A stretch of DNA of 35,100 nucleotides from Roseicyclus amphidinii. Its GTDB lineage: Bacteria > Pseudomonadota > Alphaproteobacteria > Rhodobacterales > Rhodobacteraceae. The notes below the pieces were generated by a model. It did no database searches and had not been told where the DNA came from. It was given only the letters and a program-made list of their open reading frames with translations. Shown here in pieces: positions 1-9,388 of the stretch. The position numbers and the translations under genes were made by a program. Location of the stretch: NCBI RefSeq assembly GCF_030163755.1, contig NZ_JASJOE010000037.1, forward strand, positions 1-35,100, in the 5' to 3' direction. Every line of letters starts with the position of its first letter. Position 1 is the first letter of the stretch.

Positions 1-500
<500 letters not shown>

Positions 501-523
501 TCGGCAACGATCCTCTTGCAATC

Positions 524-555
524 GGGAAGGCCGCGGGATAGCTCGCGGCCTTCCC
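524..555 (+). other. Perfect 12-bp hairpin between tuf and rpsJ
   Basis: The arms 524-535 and 544-555 (GGGAAGGCCGCG and its reverse complement) are perfectly complementary around an 8-base loop. No T-run follows, so it is not a classic intrinsic terminator. It could be a 3' end or processing structure for the tuf mRNA, an attenuator, or part of the S10 operon leader. The whole 146-base gap holds no gene. Confidence 0.7.
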
Positions 556-646
556 CACTCGCCACGAGGGCGGGGAAAACGAAACCGGTTCGACGAGGGG
601 TCGGCCCATATCGGGGCGCCCTCCTCTCAACTGAAAGGAAAAAGAC

Positions 647-961
<315 letters not shown>

Positions 962-975
962 GGGAGGGCTGATCA

Positions 976-1722
976 ATGTTGCGCTCTGGTATCATAGCGA
1001 AGAAGCTGGGCATGACCCGGCTGTTCATGGAAGACGGTCGGCAGATCCCTGTCACCGTGCTTCAGCTCGACAAGCTGCAGGTCGTGGCCCAGCGGACCGC
1101 GGACAAGGACGGCTACTCGGCCGTTCAGCTCGGCGCAGGCACCGCCAAGGTCAAGCGCGTCACCGCGCCGATGCGCGGCCATTTCGCCAAGGCCTCGGTC
1201 GAACCCAAGCGGAAGCTCGTCGAGTTCCGCGTCGACCCCGAGAACCTGCTGAACGTCGGTGAGGAAATCGTCGCCGACCATTATTTCGAGGGTCAGTTCG
1301 TAGACGTGACGGGCACCTCGATCGGCAAGGGCTTCGCCGGTGCCATGAAGCGGCACAACTTCGGCGGTCTGCGCGCCTCGCACGGTGTGTCGATCAGCCA
1401 CCGTTCGCACGGCTCCACCGGTCAGTGTCAGGACCCGGGCCGCGTGTTCAAGGGCAAGAAGATGGCCGGCCACATGGGTGCCGCACGGGTGACCACGCAG
1501 AATCTGCAGGTCGTCCGCACGGACAGCGACCGTGGCCTGATCATGATCAAGGGTGCCGTCCCCGGCTCCAAGGGTGGTTGGGTGACCGTCAAGGATGCGG
1601 TCAAAAAGCCCTTCCCCGAGAACGCGATCCTGCCCGCGGCGCTGAAATCCGCCGCCGCGCAAGACGCAGCCGCAACCGAGGCACCTGCCGAGGACGCCGA
1701 GAAGAAGGACGGTGAGGCATGA
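976..1722 (+). CDS. rplC: 50S ribosomal protein L3
   Basis: L3 is an early large-subunit assembly protein whose loop reaches towards the peptidyl transferase centre. The product has 248 residues, longer than the 209 of E. coli; the excess is a C-terminal tail rich in Ala, Glu and Lys (about residues 215-248), as is common in alphaproteobacterial L3. The family signature [11 protein letters not shown] lies near residues 155-166, in the region carrying the glutamine methylated by PrmB in E. coli. An AGGGAGG site precedes the ATG. The stop overlaps the rplD start by 4 bases (ATGA), pointing to translational coupling. Confidence 0.98.
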   Translation: MLRSGIIAKKLGMTRLFMEDGRQIPVTVLQLDKLQVVAQRTADKDGYSAVQLGAGTAKVKRVTAPMRGHFAKASVEPKRKLVEFRVDPENLLNVGEEIVADHYFEGQFVDVTGTSIGKGFAGAMKRHNFGGLRASHGVSISHRSHGSTGQCQDPGRVFKGKKMAGHMGAARVTTQNLQVVRTDSDRGLIMIKGAVPGSKGGWVTVKDAVKKPFPENAILPAALKSAAAQDAAATEAPAEDAEKKDGEA

Positions 1723-2339
1723 AAATCGACGTGATCAACCTGGACGGCGGCAACGCCGGCTCGATCGATCTGGGCGAAGACATCTTCGGCCTGGAACCGC
1801 GTGCCGACATCCTGCACCGCGTGGTCCGCTGGCAGCGCAACAAGGCGCAGCAGGGCACCCACAAGGTCAAGACCCGCTCGGAAACCAGCTACTCGACCAA
1901 GAAGATCTACAAGCAGAAGGGCACCGGCGGCGCACGCCACGGCGACCGCAACGCGCCGATCTTCCGCAAGGGTGGCGTCTACAAGGGTCCGACGCCCCGC
2001 AGCCACGCCCATGACCTGCCGAAGAAATTTCGCAAGCTGGGCCTGAAGCACGCGCTGTCGGCCAAGGCCGCCGAGGGCAACCTCGTCGTGATCGAAGCCG
2101 CAGCTCTCGACGCGCCCAAGACCAGTGCACTGGCCAAGCAGGTGAAGAACCTCGGCTGGAAGCGCGCGCTGATCATCGACGGCGCCACCGTGGACGAGAA
2201 CTTCGCCATGGCCGCACGCAACATCGAAGGTCTCGATGTGCTGCCGTCGATGGGCGCAAACGTCTACGATATCCTCAAGCGGGACACCCTGGTGATCACC
2301 AAGGCCGGTCTCGAAGCACTGGAGGCCCGCCTGCAATGA
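1719..2339 (+). CDS. rplD: 50S ribosomal protein L4
   Basis: L4 binds 23S rRNA and lines the peptide exit tunnel; in E. coli it also represses its own S10 operon by binding the leader, which has not been shown here. The 206-residue product carries the typical basic loop [20 protein letters not shown] (about residues 64-86) that protrudes into the tunnel. The start ATG overlaps the rplC stop by 4 bases, and the stop overlaps the rplW start in the same way, so rplC-rplD-rplW form a translationally coupled chain. Confidence 0.98.
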   Translation: MKIDVINLDGGNAGSIDLGEDIFGLEPRADILHRVVRWQRNKAQQGTHKVKTRSETSYSTKKIYKQKGTGGARHGDRNAPIFRKGGVYKGPTPRSHAHDLPKKFRKLGLKHALSAKAAEGNLVVIEAAALDAPKTSALAKQVKNLGWKRALIIDGATVDENFAMAARNIEGLDVLPSMGANVYDILKRDTLVITKAGLEALEARLQ

Positions 2340-2632
2340 CCGCGACCGCCGCACATTACGACGTGATCCGCAAGCCGATCATCACCGAGAAATCCACCAT
2401 GGCCTCCGAGAATGGCGCCGTGGTCTTCGAAGTGGCGATCGACGCGAACAAGCCGCAGATCAAGCAAGCCGTCGAGGAACTCTTCGGCGTCAAGGTGAAG
2501 GCCGTGAACACGACCATCACCAAGGGCAAGCAGAAGCGCTTCCGGGGCCAGCTCGGCCGCCGGAAGGACGTGAAAAAGGCCTACGTGACCCTCGAAGAGG
2601 GCAACACCATTGACGTGTCGACCGGTCTCTAA
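2336..2632 (+). CDS. rplW: 50S ribosomal protein L23
   Basis: L23 sits at the tunnel exit and is the docking site for trigger factor and SRP. The 98-residue product shows the family pattern [13 protein letters not shown] near the start and [21 protein letters not shown] in the second half. It starts inside the rplD stop (ATGA overlap). A strong stem-loop with a T-run lies 18 bases after the stop, so this gene may end the promoter-proximal transcript of the S10 operon. Confidence 0.98.
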   Translation: MTATAAHYDVIRKPIITEKSTMASENGAVVFEVAIDANKPQIKQAVEELFGVKVKAVNTTITKGKQKRFRGQLGRRKDVKKAYVTLEEGNTIDVSTGL

Positions 2633-2650
2633 TAGATCGCGGCATCCGCA

Positions 2651-2682
2651 CGGCCCCGGCACCATCCGGGGCCGTCGTTTTT
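2651..2682 (+). terminator. Intrinsic terminator between rplW and rplB
   Basis: Arms 2651-2659 (CGGCCCCGG) and 2666-2674 are perfectly complementary with a 6-base loop, and TCGTTTTT follows. This is a textbook rho-independent terminator lying inside the S10 operon. Partial read-through or a separate rplB promoter is needed for the rest of the operon; I see no convincing promoter in 2683-2775. Confidence 0.75.
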
Positions 2683-2775
2683 GAAATCCAAACCGGGGAC
2701 CTTCGGGGCCCTTCAACATCAGGGCTTGCGCGTCGCTGACACGCAGGTCCGCCAAGCAAACGGAAGACAGAAAGC

Positions 2776-3618
<843 letters not shown>

Positions 3619-3621
3619 TCC

Positions 3622-3900
3622 ATGTCGCGTTCCGTCTGGAAAGGTCCTTTTGTCGACAGCTATGTCCTCAAGAAGGCCGAGAAAGCCCGCGAGTCGGGCC
3701 GCAACGAGGTCATCAAGATCTGGTCGCGCCGCTCCACCATCCTTCCCCAGTTCGTGGGCCTCACCTTCGGGGTCTACAATGGTCAGAAGCATGTTCCGGT
3801 GAACGTCACCGAGGACATGATCGGCCAGAAGTTCGGGGAATATTCGCCGACGCGCACCTATTACGGTCACGCGGCCGACAAGAAAGCCAAGAGGAAGTAA
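3622..3900 (+). CDS. rpsS: 30S ribosomal protein S19
   Basis: S19 binds the head of the small subunit together with S13. The 92-residue product begins [12 protein letters not shown] and contains [13 protein letters not shown] and [14 protein letters not shown], all typical of S19. Only 3 bases separate it from rplB upstream and from rplV downstream, as expected for an S10 operon member. Confidence 0.98.
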   Translation: MSRSVWKGPFVDSYVLKKAEKARESGRNEVIKIWSRRSTILPQFVGLTFGVYNGQKHVPVNVTEDMIGQKFGEYSPTRTYYGHAADKKAKRK

Positions 3901-3903
3901 GCC

Positions 3904-4284
3904 ATGGGCAAGGATAAGAATCCCCGCCGCGTGGCGGACAACGAGGCGATGGCCAAGCTGCGCATGCTGAAGACCAGCCCGCAGAAGCTGAACCTGGTCG
4001 CCGGCCTGATCCGCGGCAAGAAGGTCGAAAAGGCGCTGAGCGACCTGACCTTCTCGAAGAAGCGGATCGCGCAGGACGTGAAGAAGTGTCTTCAGTCCGC
4101 CATCGCCAATGCCGAGAACAACCACGGCCTCGACGTCGACGAACTGGTCGTCGCCGAAGCCTGGGTCGGCAAGAACCTGGTGATGAAGCGTGGGCGTCCG
4201 CGCGCCCGTGGCCGTTTCGGCCGCATCCAGAAGCCGTTTTCTGAGCTGACCATCAAGGTTCGCCAGGTCGAGGAGACTGCCTGA
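3904..4284 (+). CDS. rplV: 50S ribosomal protein L22
   Basis: L22 binds 23S rRNA and forms part of the exit-tunnel constriction with L4. The 126-residue product includes [20 protein letters not shown] and, near the C-terminus, the beta-hairpin [15 protein letters not shown] that reaches into the tunnel. The short N-terminal extension [15 protein letters not shown] is usual for alphaproteobacteria. Its stop shares one base with the rpsC start (TGATG). Confidence 0.98.
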   Translation: MGKDKNPRRVADNEAMAKLRMLKTSPQKLNLVAGLIRGKKVEKALSDLTFSKKRIAQDVKKCLQSAIANAENNHGLDVDELVVAEAWVGKNLVMKRGRPRARGRFGRIQKPFSELTIKVRQVEETA

Positions 4285-4988
4285 TGGGACATAAAGTAAA
4301 CCCGATCGGCATGCGTCTTCAGGTCAACCGCACCTGGGACAGCCGCTGGTATGCCGACACCAAGGACTACGGCAACCTCCTGCTCGAGGATCTCAAGATC
4401 CGCGAGTTCATCGAGGAGGAGTGCAAGCAGGCCGGCGTCTCGAAGGTCATCATCGAGCGTCCGCACCGCAAGTGCCGCGTGACCATCCACACCGCGCGTC
4501 CGGGCGTGATCATCGGCAAGAAGGGCGCCGATATCGAAACCCTGCGCAAGAAGCTGGCGGCGATGACCGACAGCGAGCTGCACCTGAACATCGTCGAGGT
4601 CCGCAAGCCGGAACTGGACGCGCAGCTCGTCGGCGAGTCCATCGCCCAGCAGCTCGAGCGCCGGGTGTCGTTCCGTCGCGCCATGAAGCGTGCCGTGCAG
4701 AACGCCATGCGCATGGGTGCCCTCGGCATCCGGGTCAACGTCGCGGGCCGCCTCGGCGGCGCCGAGATCGCCCGGACCGAATGGTACCGCGAGGGCCGCG
4801 TTCCGCTGCACACGCTGCGGGCCGACATCGACTACGCCCATGCCGAGGCTTCCACGCCCTACGGCATCATCGGCATCAAGGTCTGGATCTTCAAAGGCGA
4901 AATCATGGAGCACGATCCGTCGGCTCGTGACCGTCGCCATGCGGAGCTTCAGGAAGGCGGGGCCCCGCGCCCGCGCCGCGACCGCTGA
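4284..4988 (+). CDS. rpsC: 30S ribosomal protein S3
   Basis: S3 lies at the mRNA entry tunnel and contributes to helicase activity. The 234-residue product begins [13 protein letters not shown] and has a KH RNA-binding domain with the GxxG loop in [14 protein letters not shown] (about residues 72-85), followed by the C-terminal S3 domain with [19 protein letters not shown]. The tail after residue 215 is charged and low in complexity. The start overlaps the rplV stop by one base; rplP follows after 12 bases. Confidence 0.98.
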   Translation: MGHKVNPIGMRLQVNRTWDSRWYADTKDYGNLLLEDLKIREFIEEECKQAGVSKVIIERPHRKCRVTIHTARPGVIIGKKGADIETLRKKLAAMTDSELHLNIVEVRKPELDAQLVGESIAQQLERRVSFRRAMKRAVQNAMRMGALGIRVNVAGRLGGAEIARTEWYREGRVPLHTLRADIDYAHAEASTPYGIIGIKVWIFKGEIMEHDPSARDRRHAELQEGGAPRPRRDR

Positions 4989-5000
4989 GGAGTTTGAGAG

Positions 5001-5414
5001 ATGCTGCAACCAAAGCGCACCAAGTTCCGCAAGATGCACAAGGGCCGCATCAGCGGCGAGTCGAAGGGCGGGTCTGACCTGAACTTCGGCACCTTCGGCC
5101 TCAAGGCGCTCCAGCCCGAACGCGTCACCGCGCGTCAGATCGAAGCCGCCCGCCGGGCCATGACGCGTCACATGAAGCGTCAGGGCCGGGTCTGGATCCG
5201 GATCTTCCCCGACACCCCGGTGACCTCCAAGCCCGTCGAAGTGCGTATGGGTAAGGGCAAGGGTTCGGTCGATTACTGGGCCTGCAAGGTCAAGCCGGGC
5301 CGGATCATGTTCGAGATCGACGGCGTCAGCGAACAGATCGCCCGTGAGGCCCTGCGCCTTGCTGCGATGAAGCTGCCGATCAAGACCCGCACCGTGATGC
5401 GCGAAGACTGGTAA
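5001..5414 (+). CDS. rplP: 50S ribosomal protein L16
   Basis: L16 helps place A-site tRNA on the large subunit. The 137-residue product has the usual length, begins [16 protein letters not shown], and contains [20 protein letters not shown] and [13 protein letters not shown]. In most bacteria rpmC follows directly; here a strong terminator follows and rpmC lies 2.77 kb further on, behind five unrelated genes. Confidence 0.98.
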   Translation: MLQPKRTKFRKMHKGRISGESKGGSDLNFGTFGLKALQPERVTARQIEAARRAMTRHMKRQGRVWIRIFPDTPVTSKPVEVRMGKGKGSVDYWACKVKPGRIMFEIDGVSEQIAREALRLAAMKLPIKTRTVMREDW

Positions 5415-5441
5415 TCGCGCGCCCCGAGCGACGACGACATC

Positions 5442-5474
5442 GAAGCCCCGCCGCTCTGGCGGGGCTTCTTTTTT
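5442..5474 (+). terminator. Strong intrinsic terminator after rplP
   Basis: Arms 5442-5452 (GAAGCCCCGCC) and 5458-5468 form a perfect 11-bp stem with a 5-base loop, followed by six Ts (5469-5474). It ends the first ribosomal transcript before the inserted accessory genes. Confidence 0.9.
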
Positions 5475-5501
5475 GCCGGGGTCCATGGAACGGAGGCCGC
5501 C

Positions 5502-6017
5502 ATGCGCATCGCTATTCTCGGGAACGCCGGCAGTGGCAAATCCACCTTGGCCAAGCGCCTTGCCGAGGCGCATGGCCTGCCCCTGCACGAGGTGGACCGG
5601 CTGCAATGGAACGCCGACTGGACGCTGGTCGCAGCTGCCACCTACCGCGCGGCGCATGACGCGGTGATCGCGGGGGAACGATGGATCATGGACGGCCCCG
5701 GCCGCCTGGACGGTCTGGCCGAACGCCTCGACCGCGCGACCCATGTCATCTTTTGCGACATCCCGCTGTGGCAGAATTACTGGCTGATGGCCGAGCGTCA
5801 GGCGGCCTGGAGCAGGGGGGAGCTGGAGCTGCGCCCCGGCGGCCATGACACGCCGCCCTCCACGCGCGATCTTTTCGAGTTCGTCTGGACGATCGACCGC
5901 GACTACATGCCGAAATGGCGTGCGCTGGTCGATGCCTGTGCCGAGGATACGACCGTCCTGCGCGTCACCGACGTGGCCGAGCTTGCCGAGCTCCGCCTCG
6001 ACGGAAGCCGCGGCTGA
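5502..6017 (+). CDS. Small P-loop kinase-like protein (FlaR/adenylate-kinase-like)
   Basis: The 171-residue product is a compact P-loop NTPase. It opens with a hydrophobic beta-strand and the Walker A motif GNAGSGKST (residues 7-15). After it come HEVDRLQW, the segment WIMDGPGRLDGLAERLDRA and the hydrophobic strand THVIFCDIP. This layout resembles the proteins annotated as DNA topology modulation protein FlaR or adenylate-kinase-like kinases, whose true substrate is generally unknown; I do not assign one. It starts 27 bases after the rplP terminator, with GGAGG upstream of the ATG. It converges on the reverse-strand lysozyme-like gene, 6 bases away. Confidence 0.8.
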   Translation: MRIAILGNAGSGKSTLAKRLAEAHGLPLHEVDRLQWNADWTLVAAATYRAAHDAVIAGERWIMDGPGRLDGLAERLDRATHVIFCDIPLWQNYWLMAERQAAWSRGELELRPGGHDTPPSTRDLFEFVWTIDRDYMPKWRALVDACAEDTTVLRVTDVAELAELRLDGSRG

Positions 6018-6023
6018 ACCGCG

Positions 6024-6722
6024 TCACCCTGCGGGCCAAATCCGCGCCATGCCCCCTTCGAAGGCCTGCCAGCTCATCGTCGCCCGGTTGCCCGCCTGCC
6101 CCTCGTAATGGGACCGACCGTTCGGTAAAGGCAGCCCCGCCCAGATCCGTGCGAGCCGCGCCATGAAGCTGCGCCGGTCAAGCGTGCCGTCCCGAAAGGC
6201 GGTCAGGCCGGCCTCCTCCAGCAAGATGAGGGCGAGGGCATCCTGAACCTCGGGCGTGAACCGCGTGCCGGGGCTGAACCCCGCCTCCGCCGCGACGCGG
6301 CGCAGGGTAGGGGGGATGAACTGGTATCGCCCGATGGCATGGGGCTGCCCCGGTGTCGCCGCGATCCACTGGTGGATCTCGCCCAGCGTCATCGCCGTGG
6401 GCGCACGCGGCGGCGGGATGCGCGCACCATGCTGGACGGCATCATGACCCGCCGCGCCCGCCTCGGCCCTTGCGATCAGCTCGAGCAGCTGCGCCACCTC
6501 GCCTTGCGGCGCGCGCAAGGGAACCGGGCCATCGGACAGCGGCGGCGCGCGTGCAAGGAAATGCGCACCGTCTGAAAAGAGCGATGCCGAAGACCCACGC
6601 GCCACCCCGACGGAGCGCGTCATGAGCGGCTCCGCGCCGCCCGCCAGCGGCCGAACCTCGGCCAGCAGGGGGGCGCCAAGCGCCAGCCAAAGAAAAACCC
6701 CCAAGATCATCCGTCCCGGCAT
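6024..6722 (-). CDS. Secreted lysozyme-like (GH104/muramidase-type) protein
   Basis: The 232-residue product starts with a signal-peptide-like stretch (MPGRMILGVFLWLALGAPLLA), so it is probably exported to the periplasm. After a low-complexity linker, a lysozyme-fold domain runs from about residue 78 to the end. It shows LLELIARAEAG, where the Glu is the likely catalytic acid, then MTLGEIHQWI and AIGRYQFIPPTLRRVA, which match phage-type muramidases and glycoside hydrolase family 104. The expected action is cleavage of the peptidoglycan glycan chain; this is inference from motifs. It is the only reverse-strand gene in the first 18 kb and is divergent from the oxygenase gene. A domesticated phage enzyme is possible, but no other phage gene is nearby. 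Confidence 0.72.
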   Translation of the reverse strand: MPGRMILGVFLWLALGAPLLAEVRPLAGGAEPLMTRSVGVARGSSASLFSDGAHFLARAPPLSDGPVPLRAPQGEVAQLLELIARAEAGAAGHDAVQHGARIPPPRAPTAMTLGEIHQWIAATPGQPHAIGRYQFIPPTLRRVAAEAGFSPGTRFTPEVQDALALILLEEAGLTAFRDGTLDRRSFMARLARIWAGLPLPNGRSHYEGQAGNRATMSWQAFEGGMARIWPAG

Positions 6723-6782
6723 CCGCGGCCCATCCTTTCACCGCGTCGGGCCTAACGTCGAAAGGTTTCCAAACCATTGCCG

Positions 6783-6811
6783 TTGCGGCGGATCGCGCGC
6801 GGCCCTAGAAC
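6783..6811 (+). promoter_or_regulatory. Putative promoter of the 2OG oxygenase gene, predicting a leaderless mRNA
   Basis: TTGCGG (6783-6788) and TAGAAC (6806-6811) are separated by 17 bases. The expected +1 is 6818, exactly the A of the ATG, and no Shine-Dalgarno sequence is present. The call is by eye. Confidence 0.4.
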
Positions 6812-6817
6812 CGCGCC

Positions 6818-7438
6818 ATGGCCAACATCCGCTCTCTCTTCGTCACCCGCCTCTACCACGCGAAACTCGCGGAACTCGGCCCCCCCGTGGATGCCGAGGA
6901 ACTGCACGCCTCGTGTTTTTCCATCGCCGAGGATGACGAGGCCGGGCAGGACTGGTGCGAGGAACACGGCTATCCCGGCTACACCTCCTATGCCTCGCTG
7001 ACCGATCTGCCCTGGCGCTTCCCGATCTTCGAGGGGCTGGTCAAGGCGCTCGACGCCCATGTCGCGGCCTTCGCCGAGGACCTCGAGTTCGACCTCGAGG
7101 GCCGCAAGCTTGTGCTGGAGGACATCTGGATCAACATCCTGCCCGAGGGCGGCATCCACACCAGCCACATCCACCCCCATTCCGTGATTTCCGGCACGAC
7201 CTACGTGCAGGTGCCGCCCGGCGCGCGGTCGATCAAGCTGGAAGATCCGCGCCACGCGATGATGATGGCCGCCCCCAACCGTCGCAAGGACGCGCGCGAG
7301 GAGCTGCGCGCCTTCATCTACCCCGGCCCGCAGGACGGCGACGTGCTGCTGTGGGAGTCGTGGCTGCGCCACGAGGTGCCCATGAACATGGACGAGGAAG
7401 ACCGGGTGAGCGTGAGCTTCAACTACCGGTGGGAGTGA
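6818..7438 (+). CDS. Putative 2OG-Fe(II) oxygenase, TIGR02466-like
   Basis: The 206-residue cytoplasmic protein resembles the TIGR02466 family of putative 2-oxoglutarate/iron oxygenases. It has IWINILPEGGIHTSHIHPHS (about residues 103-122), supplying candidate iron-binding histidines, then SGTTYVQVPPGARSIKLEDP. Near the C-terminus are GDVLLWESWLRHEVPMN, with the distal histidine, and RVSVSFNY, with the arginine expected to bind 2-oxoglutarate. The substrate is not known for the family. It starts without a ribosome-binding site and is predicted leaderless. It lies inside the cassette between rplP and rpmC. Confidence 0.78.
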   Translation: MANIRSLFVTRLYHAKLAELGPPVDAEELHASCFSIAEDDEAGQDWCEEHGYPGYTSYASLTDLPWRFPIFEGLVKALDAHVAAFAEDLEFDLEGRKLVLEDIWINILPEGGIHTSHIHPHSVISGTTYVQVPPGARSIKLEDPRHAMMMAAPNRRKDAREELRAFIYPGPQDGDVLLWESWLRHEVPMNMDEEDRVSVSFNYRWE

Positions 7439-7498
7439 GGGGCGCGGCCTTCACCCCCTGTTAACCATGTCCTGCGAAACATGCCGCCATCCCGCGTG

Positions 7499-7536
7499 TT
7501 GCGATGGACGGGCATGGGCGTTTATTGTAGTTACAG
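7499..7536 (+). promoter_or_regulatory. Putative brnTA promoter and operator
   Basis: TTGCGA (7499-7504) and TATTGT (7523-7528) are spaced by 18 bases. The inverted repeat TGTA-GT-TACA (7526-7535) overlaps the -10 element and is a fitting operator for BrnA, which represses its own promoter in studied systems. The region also lies in a long imperfect hairpin (7480-7516). Confidence 0.45.
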
Positions 7537-7539
7537 AAA

Positions 7540-7812
7540 GTGAAGGTCACCTTCGACCCCGACAAGCGGGCGCGGACGCTGGCCGTGCGCGGTCTGGACA
7601 TGGCCGATGCGGCCAAGGTCTTCGAAGGGCTGCATCCGACGTTCGAGGACCGACGGCATGACTACGGCGAAGACCGATGGGTGACATTCGGATATCTCGC
7701 CGGGCGGCTTGTGGCCTTCGCATGGACACCGCGCGCGGATGGCGTCCGCATCATCAGTTTGAGGAAAGCCAATGAGCGGGAGGAAAAACGATATGGTGCC
7801 CGGCTTCGCTGA
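7540..7812 (+). CDS. brnT: BrnT family toxin
   Basis: BrnT toxins are small RelE-like ribonucleases that block translation and are neutralised by BrnA. The 90-residue product shows the family layout: VTFDPDKRARTLAVRGLDMADAAKVF at the start, DRRHDYGEDRWVTFGYLAGRLVAFAWTPR in the middle and GVRIISLRKANEREEKRYG at the end. The likely start is GTG at 7540, since no in-frame ATG precedes the conserved FDPDKR; there is almost no leader. Its 3' end overlaps brnA by 41 bases. It sits in the accessory cassette of the ribosomal cluster. Confidence 0.85.
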   Translation: MKVTFDPDKRARTLAVRGLDMADAAKVFEGLHPTFEDRRHDYGEDRWVTFGYLAGRLVAFAWTPRADGVRIISLRKANEREEKRYGARLR

Positions 7813-8053
7813 AGGGCAGGGTCGTTTCGACCGCGCAAGCGCGCCGGATGACGATCTGCCGGACATGTCGACGCCCTATTGGCAGGAGATCATCGCCAAG
7901 ACCCCCGTCCAATCCGGTCGCCCCAAGGCGTTGAACCCCAAGCTGCAGGTGACGCTCAGGCTGGACGCGGACGTGGTGGAGGCCTTCAAGGCCGAAGGGC
8001 GGGGCTGGCAGACGCGGATCAACGCGGCGCTCAGGAAGGCGGTGGGCCTCTGA
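7772..8053 (+). CDS. brnA: BrnA family antitoxin
   Basis: BrnA binds BrnT and, through a ribbon-helix-helix-type domain, its own promoter. The 93-residue product has MSTPYWQEIIAKTPVQSGRPK followed by VTLRLDADVVEAFKAEGRGWQTRINAALRKAV, the BrnA pattern of a strand that contacts DNA followed by two helices. Two starts are possible. ATG 7772 has GAGGA 6 bases upstream; ATG 7793 has GGGAGGA 8 bases upstream and would give 86 residues with a 20-base overlap instead of 41. The overlap with brnT suggests translational coupling. Confidence 0.85.
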   Translation: MSGRKNDMVPGFAEGQGRFDRASAPDDDLPDMSTPYWQEIIAKTPVQSGRPKALNPKLQVTLRLDADVVEAFKAEGRGWQTRINAALRKAVGL

Positions 8054-8070
8054 CCCGGGGCCTTTTGTGC

Positions 8071-8099
8071 TTGCCATCCCGGCCAAAAGCGCCTATCCG
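8071..8099 (+). promoter_or_regulatory. Putative promoter of the rpmC-rpmD ribosomal block
   Basis: CTTGCCA (TTGCCA at 8071-8076) and TATCCG (8094-8099) are spaced by 17 bases, in the gap between brnA and rpmC. A new promoter is required here because a strong terminator follows rplP and unrelated genes intervene. This predicts a leader of about 77 bases before rpmC. Confidence 0.5.
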
Positions 8100-8182
8100 C
8101 GCCCTCTATTCACCGACCTCCACGGGAATCGGCGTGACTCTGCGCGCAGGGGCGTCCCCGTGATGTTGAAAGGACCAAGGCG

Positions 8183-8389
8183 ATGAACGCCAGCGAACTT
8201 CGTGAGAAGACGCCGGATCAGCTGCGTGATCAGCTGACCCAGCTCAAGAAGGAGGCCTTCAACCTCCGCTTCCAGCAGGCCACCGGCCAGCTGGATAACA
8301 CCGCGCGCATGCGCACCGTCAAGCGCGACACCGCGCGCGTGCTGACGATCCTCAACGAAAAGGCGGCGCAGGCCGCGTCGGAGGCGTAA
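8183..8389 (+). CDS. rpmC: 50S ribosomal protein L29
   Basis: L29 lies near the tunnel exit beside L23. The 68-residue product begins [21 protein letters not shown] and has the signature [34 protein letters not shown] gives the ribosome-binding site. It opens the second ribosomal transcript, and rpsQ starts 3 bases after its stop. Confidence 0.97.
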   Translation: MNASELREKTPDQLRDQLTQLKKEAFNLRFQQATGQLDNTARMRTVKRDTARVLTILNEKAAQAASEA

Positions 8390-8392
8390 GAA

Positions 8393-8626
8393 ATGCCCAA
8401 GCGTATCCTGCAAGGCACCGTCACTTCGGACGCCAACGCACAGACCGTGACCATCTCGGTCGAGCGTCGCTTCAAGCACCCGGTTCTGCAAAAGACGATC
8501 CGGAAGTCCAAGAAGTACCGCGCGCATGACGAGAACAACGAATACAAGGTCGGCGAGACCGTCCGTATTCAGGAATGTGCGCCCAAGTCCAAATCCAAGC
8601 GCTGGGAGGTGATCGAGCGCGTCTGA
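8393..8626 (+). CDS. rpsQ: 30S ribosomal protein S17
   Basis: S17 is a primary 16S rRNA binder of OB fold. The 77-residue product begins [21 protein letters not shown] and contains the signature [19 protein letters not shown]. It is followed by an 82-base gap with two hairpins, corresponding to the S10/spc operon boundary of E. coli. Confidence 0.97.
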   Translation: MPKRILQGTVTSDANAQTVTISVERRFKHPVLQKTIRKSKKYRAHDENNEYKVGETVRIQECAPKSKSKRWEVIERV

Positions 8627-8644
8627 CGCGCCCTGTCACACCCC

Positions 8645-8691
8645 GGTTTGATCGAAACCCCCGGACCCATGTGCCACCGCGCCGGTCCGGG
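8645..8691 (+). other. Two hairpins between rpsQ and rplN
   Basis: GGTTT (8645-8649) pairs with AAACC (8655-8659), and CCCGGACC (8660-8667) pairs with GGTCCGGG (8684-8691). No T-run follows either. They may be a processing site or a regulatory leader for rplN; nothing else is seen in this gap. Confidence 0.5.
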
Positions 8692-8708
8692 ACGTCGGGA
8701 GAAACCAA

Positions 8709-9077
8709 ATGATCCAGATGCAGACCAATCTGGATGTTGCTGACAATTCGGGTGCCCGGAAAGTTCAGTGCATCAAGGTCCTGGGTGGCTCCAAGCGGAA
8801 ATACGCCTCGGTCGGCGACATCATCGTGGTGTCGGTGAAAGAGGCAATTCCGCGTGGCCGCGTGAAGAAGGGTGACGTCCGCAAGGCCGTCGTCGTGCGC
8901 ACCGCCAAGGAAGTGCGCCGCGAAGATGGCACCGCCATCCGCTTCGACCGCAACGCCGCCGTCATCCTCAACAACAACAACGAGCCGGTCGGCACCCGTA
9001 TCTTCGGGCCGGTCGTTCGTGAGCTGCGCGCGAAGAACTTCATGAAGATCATCTCGCTCGCGCCGGAGGTGCTGTAA
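8709..9077 (+). CDS. rplN: 50S ribosomal protein L14
   Basis: L14 forms an intersubunit bridge and is the docking site of RsfS. The 122-residue product has the family length and begins [27 protein letters not shown]. It continues with [21 protein letters not shown], and it ends in [30 protein letters not shown] precedes the ATG. The stop shares one base with the rplX start. Confidence 0.98.
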   Translation: MIQMQTNLDVADNSGARKVQCIKVLGGSKRKYASVGDIIVVSVKEAIPRGRVKKGDVRKAVVVRTAKEVRREDGTAIRFDRNAAVILNNNNEPVGTRIFGPVVRELRAKNFMKIISLAPEVL

Positions 9078-9388
9078 TGGCTGCCAAGCTCAAGAAAGGC
9101 GACAAGGTCGTCGTGCTGGCCGGCAAGGACAAGGGCAAGCAGGGTGAGATCACCCGCGTCATGCCCGCGGACGGCAAGGCCATCGTCGACGGCGTGAACA
9201 TCGCCATCCGCCACACCAAGCAGAGCCAGTCGAGCCAGGGCGGCCGCATCCCGCAGGCGATGCCGATCGCGATCTCGAACCTCGCGCTGCTGGATGCAAA
9301 CGGCAAACCCACCCGCGTCGGCTTCAAGATCGAAGACGGCAAGAAGGTGCGTGTCGCCAAGACCACGGGGGACGTGATCGATGCTTGA
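9077..9388 (+). CDS. rplX: 50S ribosomal protein L24
   Basis: L24 is an assembly initiator of the large subunit. The 103-residue product carries a KOW motif, [19 protein letters not shown] (about residues 6-24), the main diagnostic feature. The start shares one base with the rplN stop, and the gene end overlaps rplE by 8 bases. Confidence 0.97.
   Translation: MAAKLKKGDKVVVLAGKDKGKQGEITRVMPADGKAIVDGVNIAIRHTKQSQSSQGGRIPQAMPIAISNLALLDANGKPTRVGFKIEDGKKVRVAKTTGDVIDA

Noticed and set aside
4092-5846. Long reverse-strand open frame opposite rpsC and rplP
   Set aside because: It lies antisense to conserved ribosomal genes, its product shows no recognisable domain, and such frames are expected in GC-rich DNA with codon-position bias.
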